A stretch of 64,000 bases of DNA, taken from Bin5 sp965221145. Its GTDB lineage: Bacteria > Chloroflexota > Anaerolineae > Caldilineales > Caldilineaceae. Shown piece by piece: positions 19,019-26,861 of the stretch. The stretch spans positions 4,154,001 through 4,218,000 of the forward strand of contig OZ244877.1 in NCBI GenBank assembly GCA_965221145.1, in the 5' to 3' direction. The first letter of the stretch is position 1, and the number at the start of each line of letters is the position of its first letter. Made by a program: the position numbers and the translations under genes. The notes under the pieces are model-generated. The model made no database searches and was not told the DNA's origin. It saw only the letters and a list, made by a program, of their open reading frames with translations.

Positions 19019-20413
19019 TTGGCCGAAAAGGAGACCCGACCGCGGGGCGCCCCTTGGGCTTTGGCGCAGGTACTGGCCTACGTCGACGCCCACCAGCAGG
19101 AGTTCATCGACCGCCTGCTGGCGTATGTCGCCCAGCCCAGCATAAGCGCCCACGGGGTCGGCATCAAAGAGACGGCTGACTTCCTGTCCGGCTGCCTGCA
19201 GGAACTGGGCATGGAGACGCGGCTGCTGGCAAGCCCCGGATGGCCCTTCGTGTATGGCCGCCACAAGCAGCGTCCGCATGCGCCCACCGTCCTGCTCTAC
19301 GGCCATTACGACGTGCAGCCGCCGGACCCCCTGGACGCTTGGATATCGCCGCCCTTCGAGCCGGAGATACGCGACGGCCGCATCTGGGGGCGCGGCGTGG
19401 GCGACAACAAGGGTCAGCATCTGGCCCAACTCCTGGCCATCGAGTCCTGGTTGGCCGTCACCGGCAGCCTGCCCTGCAATGTCATCGTGCTGCTGGAGGG
19501 TGAGGAGGAGATCGGCAGCCCCCATATCAGCGACTGTGTGCGCGCCCATCACTATCTTCTCGCCGATGCCGACCTGGTGATCACCGCCGACGGCCCCGTC
19601 CACGAAAGCGGCCGGCCCTGCATCAAGTTCGGCCCGCGCGGTATCGCCTCGTTCGAGTTGCGGGTCCGCCACGCCGAGCGGGACTTCCACTCCGGCAACT
19701 GGGGCGGCGTCGCGCCCAACCCGATCTGGACGCTGGTGCATCTGCTGGCGACGATGAAGAACAGTCGCGGCGAAATCACCATCGACGGTTTCTACGACAA
19801 CATCGCGCCGCTCAGCCAACTGGAACGGGAGGCGCTGGACGCGCTACCGGTTGACGTGGCAGCCGTGATGGAAGGCGCCGGTCTGGCGCGTCTCGATGAA
19901 CCGCAGGAGCGGCCCTTCTTCGACCGCCTGGCGGCCTGGCCGACCTTTACTATCAACGGCTTCCACAGCGGTTACGGCGGCCCCGGCGCCAAGACCGTGC
20001 TGCCCCATCAGGCAACCGTGAAATGCGATATGCGCCTGGTGGAAAACCAGCGCGTGGACGAGATCCTGGACAAGGTGGAGACGCATGTCCGCCGCTATGC
20101 GCCCGACGTGGAGATGATCCGCCAAGGCGGCATGGAGCCGTCGCGCACGCCGCTGGACTCCCCTTACACGCGGCCGCTGCAGCAGGCCTTCCGCGCGGCC
20201 CAGAGCGAAGACCCTCTCCTCATCCCGGCGATGGGCGGCAGCCTGCCCGACTATGCCTGGACAAAGATACTGGGCGTCCACTCCTTCACTACGCCTTACG
20301 CCAACCACGACGAGGCCAACCACGCCCCCAACGAGAACCTGGAGGTGCAGCGCTTTCTCGCCGGCATACGCACCGGCGCGGCCGTGCTGGCCCATCTGGG
20401 CGCTCACGCTTGA
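19019..20413 (+). CDS. M20 family metallopeptidase (dipeptidase-like)
   Basis: 464 aa from TTG 19019, chosen because AGGAG lies 8 nt upstream and no ATG gives a better N-terminus. Zn-site motifs: LLYGHYDVQP (His near 96), WGRGVGDNKG (bridging Asp near 127), LEGEEEIGS (catalytic Glu pair near 162), an Asp/Asn region in VITADGP, and a C-terminal His in NHDEANHAPNENL. Length and motifs fit M20 dipeptidases/carboxypeptidases. It probably hydrolyses peptides or N-acylated amino acids in the cytoplasm. The Gfo/Idh/MocA gene starts 11 nt after its stop, so the two are probably one transcript. Confidence 0.9.
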   Translation: MAEKETRPRGAPWALAQVLAYVDAHQQEFIDRLLAYVAQPSISAHGVGIKETADFLSGCLQELGMETRLLASPGWPFVYGRHKQRPHAPTVLLYGHYDVQPPDPLDAWISPPFEPEIRDGRIWGRGVGDNKGQHLAQLLAIESWLAVTGSLPCNVIVLLEGEEEIGSPHISDCVRAHHYLLADADLVITADGPVHESGRPCIKFGPRGIASFELRVRHAERDFHSGNWGGVAPNPIWTLVHLLATMKNSRGEITIDGFYDNIAPLSQLEREALDALPVDVAAVMEGAGLARLDEPQERPFFDRLAAWPTFTINGFHSGYGGPGAKTVLPHQATVKCDMRLVENQRVDEILDKVETHVRRYAPDVEMIRQGGMEPSRTPLDSPYTRPLQQAFRAAQSEDPLLIPAMGGSLPDYAWTKILGVHSFTTPYANHDEANHAPNENLEVQRFLAGIRTGAAVLAHLGAHA

Positions 20414-20424
20414 AAGGAACAACC

Positions 20425-21615
20425 ATGCTACGCATAGGCATCATCGGATATGGCCGCCGCATCGTCCACATGGCCAAGGAGTTGGCTATCTTCGGCATCC
20501 CCTACCGGGTGACGGCCGTGGCCGACCCACGCGGCGACCGCATCCAGGCCGACAACGATCCCTTCCTCGCCGATACGCGCTTCTACGCCTCCGCCGACGA
20601 GTTGCTGGCCGCAGCCGACGAACTGGACGGCATCATGATCGGCACCCGCTGCAACCTGCACACGGAGATGGCCCTCAAGGTCGCGCCAACCGAGCTGCCA
20701 CTCTTCCTGGAGAAGCCGGTCGCGATCACCTTTGACGAGGCGCGCCGCCTGCATGCCGCCTATCAGGACTACCCCGCGCCCACCGTCGTCTCCTTTCCCT
20801 TGCGGCTCAGCCCCATCGCCCAGACAGTGCGCGAGATCATCGAATCCGACCAGGTGGGCAGCATCGAACAGGTGGTTGCCTTCAATGACGTGGGCTATGG
20901 CAGCGTCTACTTCAAAAGCTGGTATCGCAACTATGAACTGGACGGCGGTCTCTGGTTACAGAAATTCACCCACGACGTGGACTACATCAACTACCTGCTC
21001 GACGCACGCCCGCGCTGGGTCAGCGCCATGAATGACCGACGAGTCTACGGCGGCGACAAGCCGTTCGATCTGCAATGCAAGGACTGCCCGGAGCAGGAGA
21101 GCTGCCCGGAAAGCCCCTTCGTGCGCTTCCGCAGCGGCTTCGAGGGCAGCCGCGTCCACTTTGCCGAAGAGGAGATCTACCGCGAGGATCAGTTTTGCGT
21201 CTTCTCCGATGGGATCGAGTTGCAGGACATGGGCAGCTGTATGTTGGAGTATGAGAACGGCGTCCAGACCAGCTACACGCAGAACTTCTTTACCCGCTAC
21301 CGCGCTGCCCGCCGCGGCGCCCGCCTCTACGGCTACCGCGGCACTATCGAGTTCGATTGGAATCAGAACCAGATCAAAGTGTTCAGCCACAAATCACCGC
21401 TGGCGGAGACGATCGACTTCAGCGGCAGTATGCCCCACTTCGGCGGGGACCGCGAGCTATGTTTCGACTTTCTGATGGCGATGCGCGACCGGCGGCCCTC
21501 CCGCAGCCCCATCGCCGCCGGCATACTCAGCGCGCTGACCTGTCTGTGGGCACGCGAATCGGCCAACAACCGCCAAGCCTACGAAGTTGTCATGCCGGAA
21601 GCAGTGACGGCATAG
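20425..21615 (+). CDS. Gfo/Idh/MocA family oxidoreductase
   Basis: 396 aa from ATG 20425 (GAAAGGA 8 nt upstream). N-terminal Rossmann fold MLRIGIIGYGRRIVHMA; EKPVAI (the family's EKP with the catalytic-region lysine); C-terminal alpha/beta dimerisation domain with KFTHDVDYINYLL, where KFTHD/H is the catalytic His region. Unusual is a small cysteine cluster CKDCPEQESC in the middle, present in a subset of MocA relatives and possibly a structural metal site. NAD(P)-dependent oxidation or reduction of a sugar or cyclitol is expected. A longer frame starting within the M20 gene is out of register with it and rejected. Confidence 0.88.
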   Translation: MLRIGIIGYGRRIVHMAKELAIFGIPYRVTAVADPRGDRIQADNDPFLADTRFYASADELLAAADELDGIMIGTRCNLHTEMALKVAPTELPLFLEKPVAITFDEARRLHAAYQDYPAPTVVSFPLRLSPIAQTVREIIESDQVGSIEQVVAFNDVGYGSVYFKSWYRNYELDGGLWLQKFTHDVDYINYLLDARPRWVSAMNDRRVYGGDKPFDLQCKDCPEQESCPESPFVRFRSGFEGSRVHFAEEEIYREDQFCVFSDGIELQDMGSCMLEYENGVQTSYTQNFFTRYRAARRGARLYGYRGTIEFDWNQNQIKVFSHKSPLAETIDFSGSMPHFGGDRELCFDFLMAMRDRRPSRSPIAAGILSALTCLWARESANNRQAYEVVMPEAVTA

Positions 21616-21785
21616 CTCCCAATGCCTGGTCAGCCAAAAAACGAGGAGGTTGACGGGGAAAGCATCTTGAGAGAATAGAATTTCACATAGACTCAATTCG
21701 CTGGAAAATGGGTTGCTTCTTCACGAGTTGAATTGTTGGCGGTAAGTGAAGTGGACTCCCATCCAACACCAATCCCTTTCGCCCG

Positions 21786-21813
21786 AATTACGCAATACGC
21801 ACTACGCAATGCC
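21786..21813. repeat. CGCAATACG repeat
   Basis: AATTACGCAATACGCACTAC followed by GCAATGCC, the same family as 11749-11788. It lies just past the 3' end of the minus-strand membrane-protein pair. The surrounding gap (21616-21817) shows no gene. Confidence 0.6.
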
Positions 21814-21817
21814 GTCT

Positions 21818-22270
21818 TCAGATCAGGAGCAGGAGCAGACCGACCAGGCCAATCAAGCCGGAGATGTGGTCCATCTGCAGGATGAACCAGAGCGCCAGGC
21901 CATGCACTGCGATGCGCGCAGCCCACACGCCCCACCGTTGCGGCGCCGCGGCCAGCGCGGAGATCAGCAGGAACCACAGATAGGGGGTCAACTCGCCCCA
22001 CGCCATGCCGGTGCGCAGAAAGGCCCAGCCCGCCCAAGCCAGAGAGAGCGCCCGCAACCCCGTCGCCGCGCCGACCTGAGGATAGGCGGCCGCCAGATGC
22101 GCCAGCCACGTCCACGGCGCGACGTAGGGCACGCCGATAAACCAACAGGCGCCGACCGCGATCAGCCACTCCAGCGTACCGGCCAGTATCGGCGCGACCG
22201 AAATCTGGCACAACAGGCCCCAGCCGCGGTCCTGCTGCAAGAGCGTTCTATGAGTAGCCACGGATTTCAT
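21818..22270 (-). CDS. Small hydrophobic membrane protein
   Basis: 150 aa, about four predicted membrane segments (around residues 22-45, 50-65, 90-120, 122-150); the protein ends in a run of leucines. No family recognised. ATG 22270 lies inside the preceding gene (23-nt overlap), with GAGG 8 nt before it, so it is translationally coupled to the gene at 22248-22856. The two probably form a membrane complex or act in sequence. Confidence 0.65.
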   Translation of the reverse strand: MKSVATHRTLLQQDRGWGLLCQISVAPILAGTLEWLIAVGACWFIGVPYVAPWTWLAHLAAAYPQVGAATGLRALSLAWAGWAFLRTGMAWGELTPYLWFLLISALAAAPQRWGVWAARIAVHGLALWFILQMDHISGLIGLVGLLLLLI

Positions 22271-22856
22271 CCAGCGCCTCGTCGCCCAACGATTTCGCTG
22301 CGCTGGCCATGTATGCCAACTGCTCCGACACCAGCGACGAGAAGGCGAAGAAGAGGTTGAAGGCCCGCAGCGGCGTGGTCAGATAGAAGCTGGCGTCGGT
22401 CGCCATGTCGAAGATCTGCGACGGCCAGTAGAGCGCGATCAGGAACGACATCCCCGACCACTCCTTGGCCAACTTGCCGTACTCGATCGTAAAGACCGAC
22501 CCGTAGTTGGCGCGGTTGAACTTCAGGCTTGTGCGGCTCAGGATCGAACCGAACAGCCAGATGTAGAAGCCGACTCCGGCCATATAGGGGTTCGTCTTGG
22601 CGCGGTAGGCCATCCCGCTCGACACCATCTGGATACCGGTGGTCAGCATCCAGATCAGCATCGTCATCATGACGCCCCAGTTCGAGACCGGGTTGCCGAA
22701 CACATAGAAGAGCGTCTCGCCCCGGATCCGCCCCTGCACCCATCCCATGCTCCCCAGCAGGTCAGCCACAAACATCGCCGCCACCAGCGCCAGAATCGGC
22801 CTGGAGGAGAGCAGCGCCACACGTCCAATCGAAGTCTTGGCAATATCGTTTCTCAC
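22248..22856 (-). CDS. Membrane protein of unknown function
   Basis: 202 aa from GTG 22856, preferred over an upstream ATG at 22931 because AAGGAG sits 8 nt before the GTG and the ATG would overlap the promoter region. Hydrophobic segments near the N-terminus (RPILALVAAMFVADLLGSMG), middle (WGVMMTMLIWMLTTG; VGFYIWLFGSIL) and C-terminal half (FLIALYWPSQIF; FNLFFAFSSLV). No recognised family. First gene of a two-gene operon with a strong promoter whose spacer resembles a LexA box. Confidence 0.65.
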   Translation of the reverse strand: MRNDIAKTSIGRVALLSSRPILALVAAMFVADLLGSMGWVQGRIRGETLFYVFGNPVSNWGVMMTMLIWMLTTGIQMVSSGMAYRAKTNPYMAGVGFYIWLFGSILSRTSLKFNRANYGSVFTIEYGKLAKEWSGMSFLIALYWPSQIFDMATDASFYLTTPLRAFNLFFAFSSLVSEQLAYMASAAKSLGDEALDEIRGYS

Positions 22857-22940
22857 AGGTCGCTCCTTACTCGAAGTAATCGTGCCTTTTTGCCGCCTTG
22901 AAGACCGGCATCCACAAAGCCGTGCGGCCATGTTCTAAAG

Positions 22941-22969
22941 ATATTAGCACATATGTTCTAGTATGTCAA
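22941..22969 (-). promoter_or_regulatory. Promoter of the membrane-protein operon with LexA-like spacer
   Basis: Minus strand: TTGACA (22969-22964), 17-nt spacer, TAATAT (22946-22941). The spacer holds GAACATATGTGC (22958-22947), one mismatch from the GAAC-N4-GTTC arms of the LexA box and identical to its usual ATAT core. A repressor bound there would cover the whole promoter. Confidence 0.55.
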
Positions 22970-23196
22970 CCCGGATCGGGCTGATTTCGCGCCGAATTTG
23001 ACAGACAAGACCGATCTGCCGCCGAAATGTCATGATGGAAAGGCAAAAGACAGACACCGCCGTAGGGGACCTATGCCGACATCCGCGCGCTGGAGCCGGA
23101 GGCGCAGGGTCTGCTGGGACAGGTCGGGAACGAGGCGGCATGGAATGCGCTCACACTGGGAAAATGCGCTATACTGCATTGCACAATGCGTAGTCC
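22970..23196. other. Intergenic stretch, possible gene remnant
   Basis: No supported gene. A frame around 23070-23165 reads YADIRALEPEAQGLLGQVGN, protein-like but without a start, and could be the 3' remnant of a lost gene. Confidence 0.3.
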
Positions 23197-23658
23197 ATGC
23201 CAGAGATATTGGCTTTCAACAATGCTCGCTATTGTGGACAATCGGATATAGACGTGGCGATACCTCTTGAATTAATCGTTGAAGGCGTTCCTGTGTCCCA
23301 GCAGACCCGTAGAAGGGAGCGACTAAGGATGTGGAGGCAGGATGTTTGCAGTTTCGCCACTCGGGAATGGAACGAAGAGCCATCCAATGCCGGGGCACTC
23401 ATGGTGACGATTACCTATGTCTATGATGAAGATCCTCTTGACGTAGATAACATTCCGAAGCCAATTCTGGACGCATTGAAGCGGCTGGTCTATTCCGACG
23501 ACGATCAGATAACTGATTTGCTTTGCCGCAAGAGAGATTTGAATGCCGACCTGCAAGTTCAGCGTTTCTCACCTGTCTTGAATGACGCGCTCGCAAGATC
23601 CACGCCTTTTGTCCATATCATTGTGGACGTTGCGCCTGACCAGGAGGTGATATCTTGA
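23197..23658 (+). CDS. RusA-like Holliday-junction endonuclease
   Basis: 153 aa. RusA signature LDVDNIPKPILDAL then YSDDDQ: Asp82, Asp84 and Lys88 correspond to Asp70, Asp72 and Lys76 of E. coli RusA, with further acidic residues at 101-103. RusA resolves Holliday junctions and is normally phage-encoded; no phage structural gene is seen here. The first 19 residues are not typical; GTG 23254 (then AIPLELIVEGVPVS) is an alternative start, and neither has a good Shine-Dalgarno sequence. The stop TGA overlaps the TTG start of the nuclease-HEPN gene, so the two are co-translated. AT-richer than the housekeeping genes. Confidence 0.8.
   Translation: MPEILAFNNARYCGQSDIDVAIPLELIVEGVPVSQQTRRRERLRMWRQDVCSFATREWNEEPSNAGALMVTITYVYDEDPLDVDNIPKPILDALKRLVYSDDDQITDLLCRKRDLNADLQVQRFSPVLNDALARSTPFVHIIVDVAPDQEVIS
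23642..23650 (+). promoter_or_regulatory. Strong Shine-Dalgarno deciding a TTG start
   Basis: AGGAGGTGA inside the last codons of the RusA-like gene lies about 5 nt before TTG 23655. It is the full complement of the 16S 3' end and supports the otherwise weak TTG as the true start. Confidence 0.75.
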
Positions 23659-24314
23659 TCGAAGACATAGAGATTGTTCAAAAGAATTTCATTGAAAAGA
23701 AGGCGTCAGAGTACCGCAGCCGAGGCTATGAGGTGGAGGAAAACTGTCCGCTGGAGTTCCTGCCCGGCTTCCGCGCCGACCTGGTTGTGCGCAAAGATGG
23801 CGAAACGAAAGTGATTGAGGTGAAATACAAGGCTTCGTTAGCTGTCTCACCCAAAATAAGGGAACTGTCGCGAATTCTACATGATAAGCCCGGCTGGAGC
23901 TTCGAACTGCTGCTGGTAGGAGAACCGGAGAAACTGGACTCGCCCGAGGGCGCGCATTCGTTTGCGGAAGAAGAGATCCGCCAACGCCTTGCCGAGGCGG
24001 AGAAGGCTCTCGAACACGGCTTGAGTGAGGCTGCCTTTCTGCTTGTCTGGTCGGCTTTCGAAGCGGCCACCAGGGAACTGATCGCGGCGGAGGGAGTCTC
24101 CATCACGCGCGTCACCAAGGCCGGTTACGTCCTTGATCAGGCGATCTTTCATGGCGTTATCTCCCGCGAGGACTATGACTATCTGGTCGATATGAGGAAA
24201 TACAGAAATGCCATCGCCCACGGTTTTGACGTGAACGGCTTCAGCGAGGAAAAGGTGACGGAGTTGATCGGAGTCGTCCTGCGTCTTCTGGATTCCGAAC
24301 CGGAGTTGGCGTGA
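23655..24314 (+). CDS. PD-(D/E)XK nuclease-like domain fused to HEPN-like domain
   Basis: 219 aa from TTG 23655. N-terminal part: FRADLVVRKDGETKVIEVKY gives Asp42 and Glu55-x-Lys57, the PD-(D/E)XK nuclease core (compare the REase_AHJR-like group). A charged coiled coil follows (102-123), then a helical C-terminus with RNAIAH (Arg184 to His189), the R-x4-H motif of HEPN RNases and toxins. The two domains could cleave DNA and RNA respectively. It is coupled to the RusA-like gene by a TTGA start-stop overlap. The pair has no neighbour showing phage or conjugative origin. A defence or toxin role is inference; a housekeeping DNA-metabolism role is possible. Confidence 0.75.
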   Translation: MIEDIEIVQKNFIEKKASEYRSRGYEVEENCPLEFLPGFRADLVVRKDGETKVIEVKYKASLAVSPKIRELSRILHDKPGWSFELLLVGEPEKLDSPEGAHSFAEEEIRQRLAEAEKALEHGLSEAAFLLVWSAFEAATRELIAAEGVSITRVTKAGYVLDQAIFHGVISREDYDYLVDMRKYRNAIAHGFDVNGFSEEKVTELIGVVLRLLDSEPELA

Positions 24315-24401
24315 GGACGTGCGATAGCGTAAACGTTACTTGCGTCGGCAAGTTGGGGAACAGTAATCGGTGCCAGACGAATTATGCTTGGAGGCGAAAC
24401 G

Positions 24402-24659
24402 ATGAATTTGCATATAACTAACAGCGAGACCTGCTATCTTGCCACCGAACTGGCCCGGCTGACCGGTGAAACTACGACTGGCGCAATTACCGTAGCGTTG
24501 CGCGAGCGCCTGGAACGTGAGAAGCGCAGACGGGACGCTACTGTGCTGGCGCAAGAATTGCATGCAATCGGCCAACGTTGCGCCGCCCTGCTCGCGCCCG
24601 GGCCTGCGGCTGTCGAGCACGGTAATCTGCTTTACGATGAGCGAGGCTTGCCCAAGTGA
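24402..24659 (+). CDS. vapB: VapB-type antitoxin (PSK transcription-factor-like)
   Basis: 85 aa from ATG 24402 (GGAGG 8 nt upstream). It begins MNLHITNSETCYLATELARL and continues TGETTTGAITVALRERLERE, the pattern of the PSK/VapB family that binds DNA and neutralises a PIN-domain VapC. The remaining helix binds toxin in relatives. The VapC start (GTG) overlaps its stop, as in vapBC operons, but the toxin reading frame ends after 19 codons. The antitoxin therefore has no intact local partner. Confidence 0.8.
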   Translation: MNLHITNSETCYLATELARLTGETTTGAITVALRERLEREKRRRDATVLAQELHAIGQRCAALLAPGPAAVEHGNLLYDERGLPK

Positions 24660-24715
24660 TTATCGACACATCGGCGCTCCATGCCATCCTCTGTGAAAGG
24701 GGAAGGTCGAAATGA
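24656..24715 (+). pseudogene. vapC: VapC toxin stub (N-terminal 19 codons)
   Basis: GTG 24656 overlaps the antitoxin stop. The frame reads VIIDTSALHAILCERGRSK and stops at TGA 24715. The first 14 residues are the canonical VapC N-terminus, containing the first catalytic Asp (IIDTSAL). The rest of the PIN domain is absent. The stop overlaps the ATG of the next antitoxin gene, so a deletion appears to have joined one vapBC operon to another antitoxin operon. Confidence 0.7.
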
Positions 24716-24996
24716 CCAGAGTTCAGATCGAAATCCCTGATACAGAACGCGAGCGTTTCGTACGCCAGGCAGACCGGGAAGGTATGACGCTGAGCGCGCG
24801 GCTGCACGCCGCCGCCCGCGAACGCCTCGAAAGCCGTCAGCACGCCCAGCCCTTCGCCTCAGCCGAAGATGTCATGGCGTTCTTCCGGGCATGCGACGCC
24901 CTGGACGGCCCCGACAAGGAGCCGGACTGGAGCGAGCACCTGCCATTTGGCGAGTTGCCGGCGGCGCGGAGTGCGAGAAAGCAAGACCTTCGATAA
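24712..24996 (+). CDS. Antitoxin-like protein (VapB47-like), orphan
   Basis: 94 aa; ATG 24712 follows GGGGAAGG and overlaps the stop of the vapC stub. MTRVQIEIPDTERERFVRQA and LSARLHAAARERLE form a ribbon-helix-helix-like DNA-binding start; FASAEDVMAFFRACDALDG and EPDWSEH match a family of antitoxins normally followed by a PIN toxin. Here no PIN gene follows, and the C-terminus (LPFGELPAARSARKQDLR) departs from the usual family end, suggesting the 3' end and the toxin were lost together. Confidence 0.65.
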   Translation: MTRVQIEIPDTERERFVRQADREGMTLSARLHAAARERLESRQHAQPFASAEDVMAFFRACDALDGPDKEPDWSEHLPFGELPAARSARKQDLR

Positions 24997-25055
24997 GACT
25001 CTCGCCGCCTTGAGTCTTTCCTCATCTACCCCGCAGAGTGGTATACTCCCTCCCG

Positions 25056-25116
25056 CTATTAACGTTTCACGGCCCAAACGTTAATAGGGCATTCCACTAT
25101 TCAAGTAACGTTAATA
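25056..25116 (+). promoter_or_regulatory. Palindromic operator upstream of the Fic gene
   Basis: CTATTAACGTTT (25056-25067) and AAACGTTAATAG (25076-25087) form a perfect 12-bp inverted repeat around an 8-nt centre; a further half-site AACGTTAATA lies at 25107-25116, 13 nt before the Fic start. A -10-like TATACT precedes it at 25041. Likely an autoregulatory operator for the winged-helix part of the Fic protein. Confidence 0.65.
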
Positions 25117-25128
25117 ACGGTTGAACCC

Positions 25129-26292
25129 ATGCAGCGCGGCGCAATCGGTAGCTACGAGGTTACGATCACCGGAGACGAGCAGGTACGCGCCTTTATCCCG
25201 CTGCCCCTGCCGCCGGAACCCGCCCTGGCCTTGGACAGTACGTTACAGCAGACGCTTGATTTGGCAATGCTCGCCCTGGGCCGTCTCGACGGTGTCTCGA
25301 CTCTCTTGCCGGACCAGACGATTCTTCTCTACACCTACGTGCGCAAGGAAGCCGTGCTCTCCTCCCAGATCGAAGGCACGCAGTCCTCGCTGTCGGACCT
25401 CTTGCTCTTCGAATTGGAGGAAGCGCCCGGCGTTCCGCTTGATGATGTGGTCGAAGTCTCGAACTACGTGGCCGCGCTTGAGCATGGCTTGCGTCGTCTG
25501 AAGGAGGGCTTACCGCTATCAAACCGCCTGCTGCGCGAAATCCACGGGGTCCTGTTGTCGAGAGGACGGGGCAGCAATAAATCGCCTGGCGAGTTCCGCC
25601 GCTCCCAGAACTGGATTGGCGGCACCCGGCCCGGCAACGCCGCTTTCGTGCCGCCGCCTCATCGTGCCGTGCCCGACTGTATGGCAGCGTTTGAACGTTT
25701 CCTTCACGACAGAGAGGACGGGCTGCCCTTGCTGCTGCGCGCAGGGCTTGCTCACATTCAGTTCGAGACCATTCATCCTTTCCTTGACGGCAATGGACGT
25801 TTAGGAAGATTGCTGGTGACATTGTTGCTGTACCAGGCTGGCGCGCTGCGTGAGCCGCTCCTCTACCTGAGTCTCTACTTCAAGCAACACAGAGAGAGAT
25901 ACTACGACCTGCTCAACTACGTGCGCCGCAGCGGTGATTGGGAAGAATGGCTCGCCTTTTTCCTTGAAGGAGTGCAGGTGACGGCCACCGGCGCTGTCAC
26001 GGCCGCCCGGCGCATTGGCCAGATGTTCCAGGACAACCACAACCGCATCGAAAAGACCGGACGCCGCGCCGGTTCGGCTGTGCGCGTGCATGAAGCGCTC
26101 AAGGCGCGACCTATTCTGCCCCTGTCCGAGGTTTGCAAGAGCACGACGCTCTCCTTCCCTACCGCTACCAGGGCGATGGAGCTGCTCGTCGAACACGGGA
26201 TTGCGCGCGAGATTACGGGAAAACGCCGCGACCGGCTCTTCGTCTACGACCAGTATCTCGCCATCCTCAATGAAGGAACTGAGCCGCCGTAA
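25129..26292 (+). CDS. Fic-domain AMP-transferase with C-terminal winged helix
   Basis: 387 aa. Fic motif HPFLDGNGR at 216-224 (catalytic His216, phosphate-binding GNGR), so AMP transfer to protein hydroxyls is expected. The inhibitory motif SSQIEG (Ser78, Glu82, Gly83) lies before the Fic core, a class II arrangement in which Glu82 blocks ATP placement. The C-terminal 80 residues (LPLSEVCKSTTLSFPTATRA, then MELLVEHGIARE) form a winged helix, consistent with binding the upstream palindrome. It is a common single-gene regulator/toxin type found in genomic islands. Full length, with no sign of decay. Confidence 0.92.
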   Translation: MQRGAIGSYEVTITGDEQVRAFIPLPLPPEPALALDSTLQQTLDLAMLALGRLDGVSTLLPDQTILLYTYVRKEAVLSSQIEGTQSSLSDLLLFELEEAPGVPLDDVVEVSNYVAALEHGLRRLKEGLPLSNRLLREIHGVLLSRGRGSNKSPGEFRRSQNWIGGTRPGNAAFVPPPHRAVPDCMAAFERFLHDREDGLPLLLRAGLAHIQFETIHPFLDGNGRLGRLLVTLLLYQAGALREPLLYLSLYFKQHRERYYDLLNYVRRSGDWEEWLAFFLEGVQVTATGAVTAARRIGQMFQDNHNRIEKTGRRAGSAVRVHEALKARPILPLSEVCKSTTLSFPTATRAMELLVEHGIAREITGKRRDRLFVYDQYLAILNEGTEPP

Positions 26293-26402
26293 CAGTCCTG
26301 CGCAAGTCGCACGTGCAGGGAGAAATTGAAGACAGCCTTCAATGCAGAGAGAATTTCACTTGCAGATGAATACACATTTTTCGGAATTTGACACAAGTGT
26401 GC

Positions 26403-26408
26403 TATACT
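26403..26408 (+). promoter_or_regulatory. Extended -10 promoter before the OLD-type gene
   Basis: TGCTATACT (TG at 26400-26401, TATACT 26403-26408) is an extended -10 element about 70 nt before ATG 26478. The TTGACA at 26389-26394 is too close to be its -35. Confidence 0.4.
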
Positions 26409-26610
26409 GAATTGCTGTGAGCACCAGCGCAACGGAGTGGCAGGAAAAATCAACCTGAATGGAGTTGCAGACATCAGATGCGGATAAAGAGCGTACACCT
26501 AACCAAATATAAGCGCTTCACCAATCTTCTCATCCAAGACATCCCCGAATCAGCTCGACTGGTCGTATTGATCGGACCAAATGGGGCGGGGAAGTCCTCT
26601 CTTTTTGATG

Positions 26611-26861
26611 CCTTTCTCGTAACTACTCAGCCATTACCCAAAGTGCGACTTTCAATGGGCAACCAAGTCATCCAAGTGTAATAAATCGTGTTTGGAATCT
26701 GTCTGAAAAGGTCAGGTTCGGATCAAAACGGCACAAATGGTGCGAATTATGGCGTGTAGATGGAGGATTCACGCTTTCCGGCAGCCATTTTTGGCCTTTT
26801 TGCCGATGACCGTTCTTTTTCAAACAACTTCCCAGACGAGGCTGAGTAGTTACCCTTTCTC
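26611..26861. mobile_element. 235-bp MITE with 8-bp target duplication
   Basis: The element spans 26619-26853. Left end GTAACTACTCAGCC; right end GGCTGAGTAGTTAC, a perfect 14-bp terminal inverted repeat. It is flanked by CCTTTCTC at 26611-26618 and 26854-26861. It has no gene of its own. Its ends match the IS66-type element 1.2 kb downstream at 13-14 of 14 positions, so that element's transposase probably moved it. Confidence 0.93.

Noticed and set aside
23197..24314. Prophage remnant
   Set aside because: RusA is phage-like, but no integrase, structural, lysis or attachment sequence is visible nearby.
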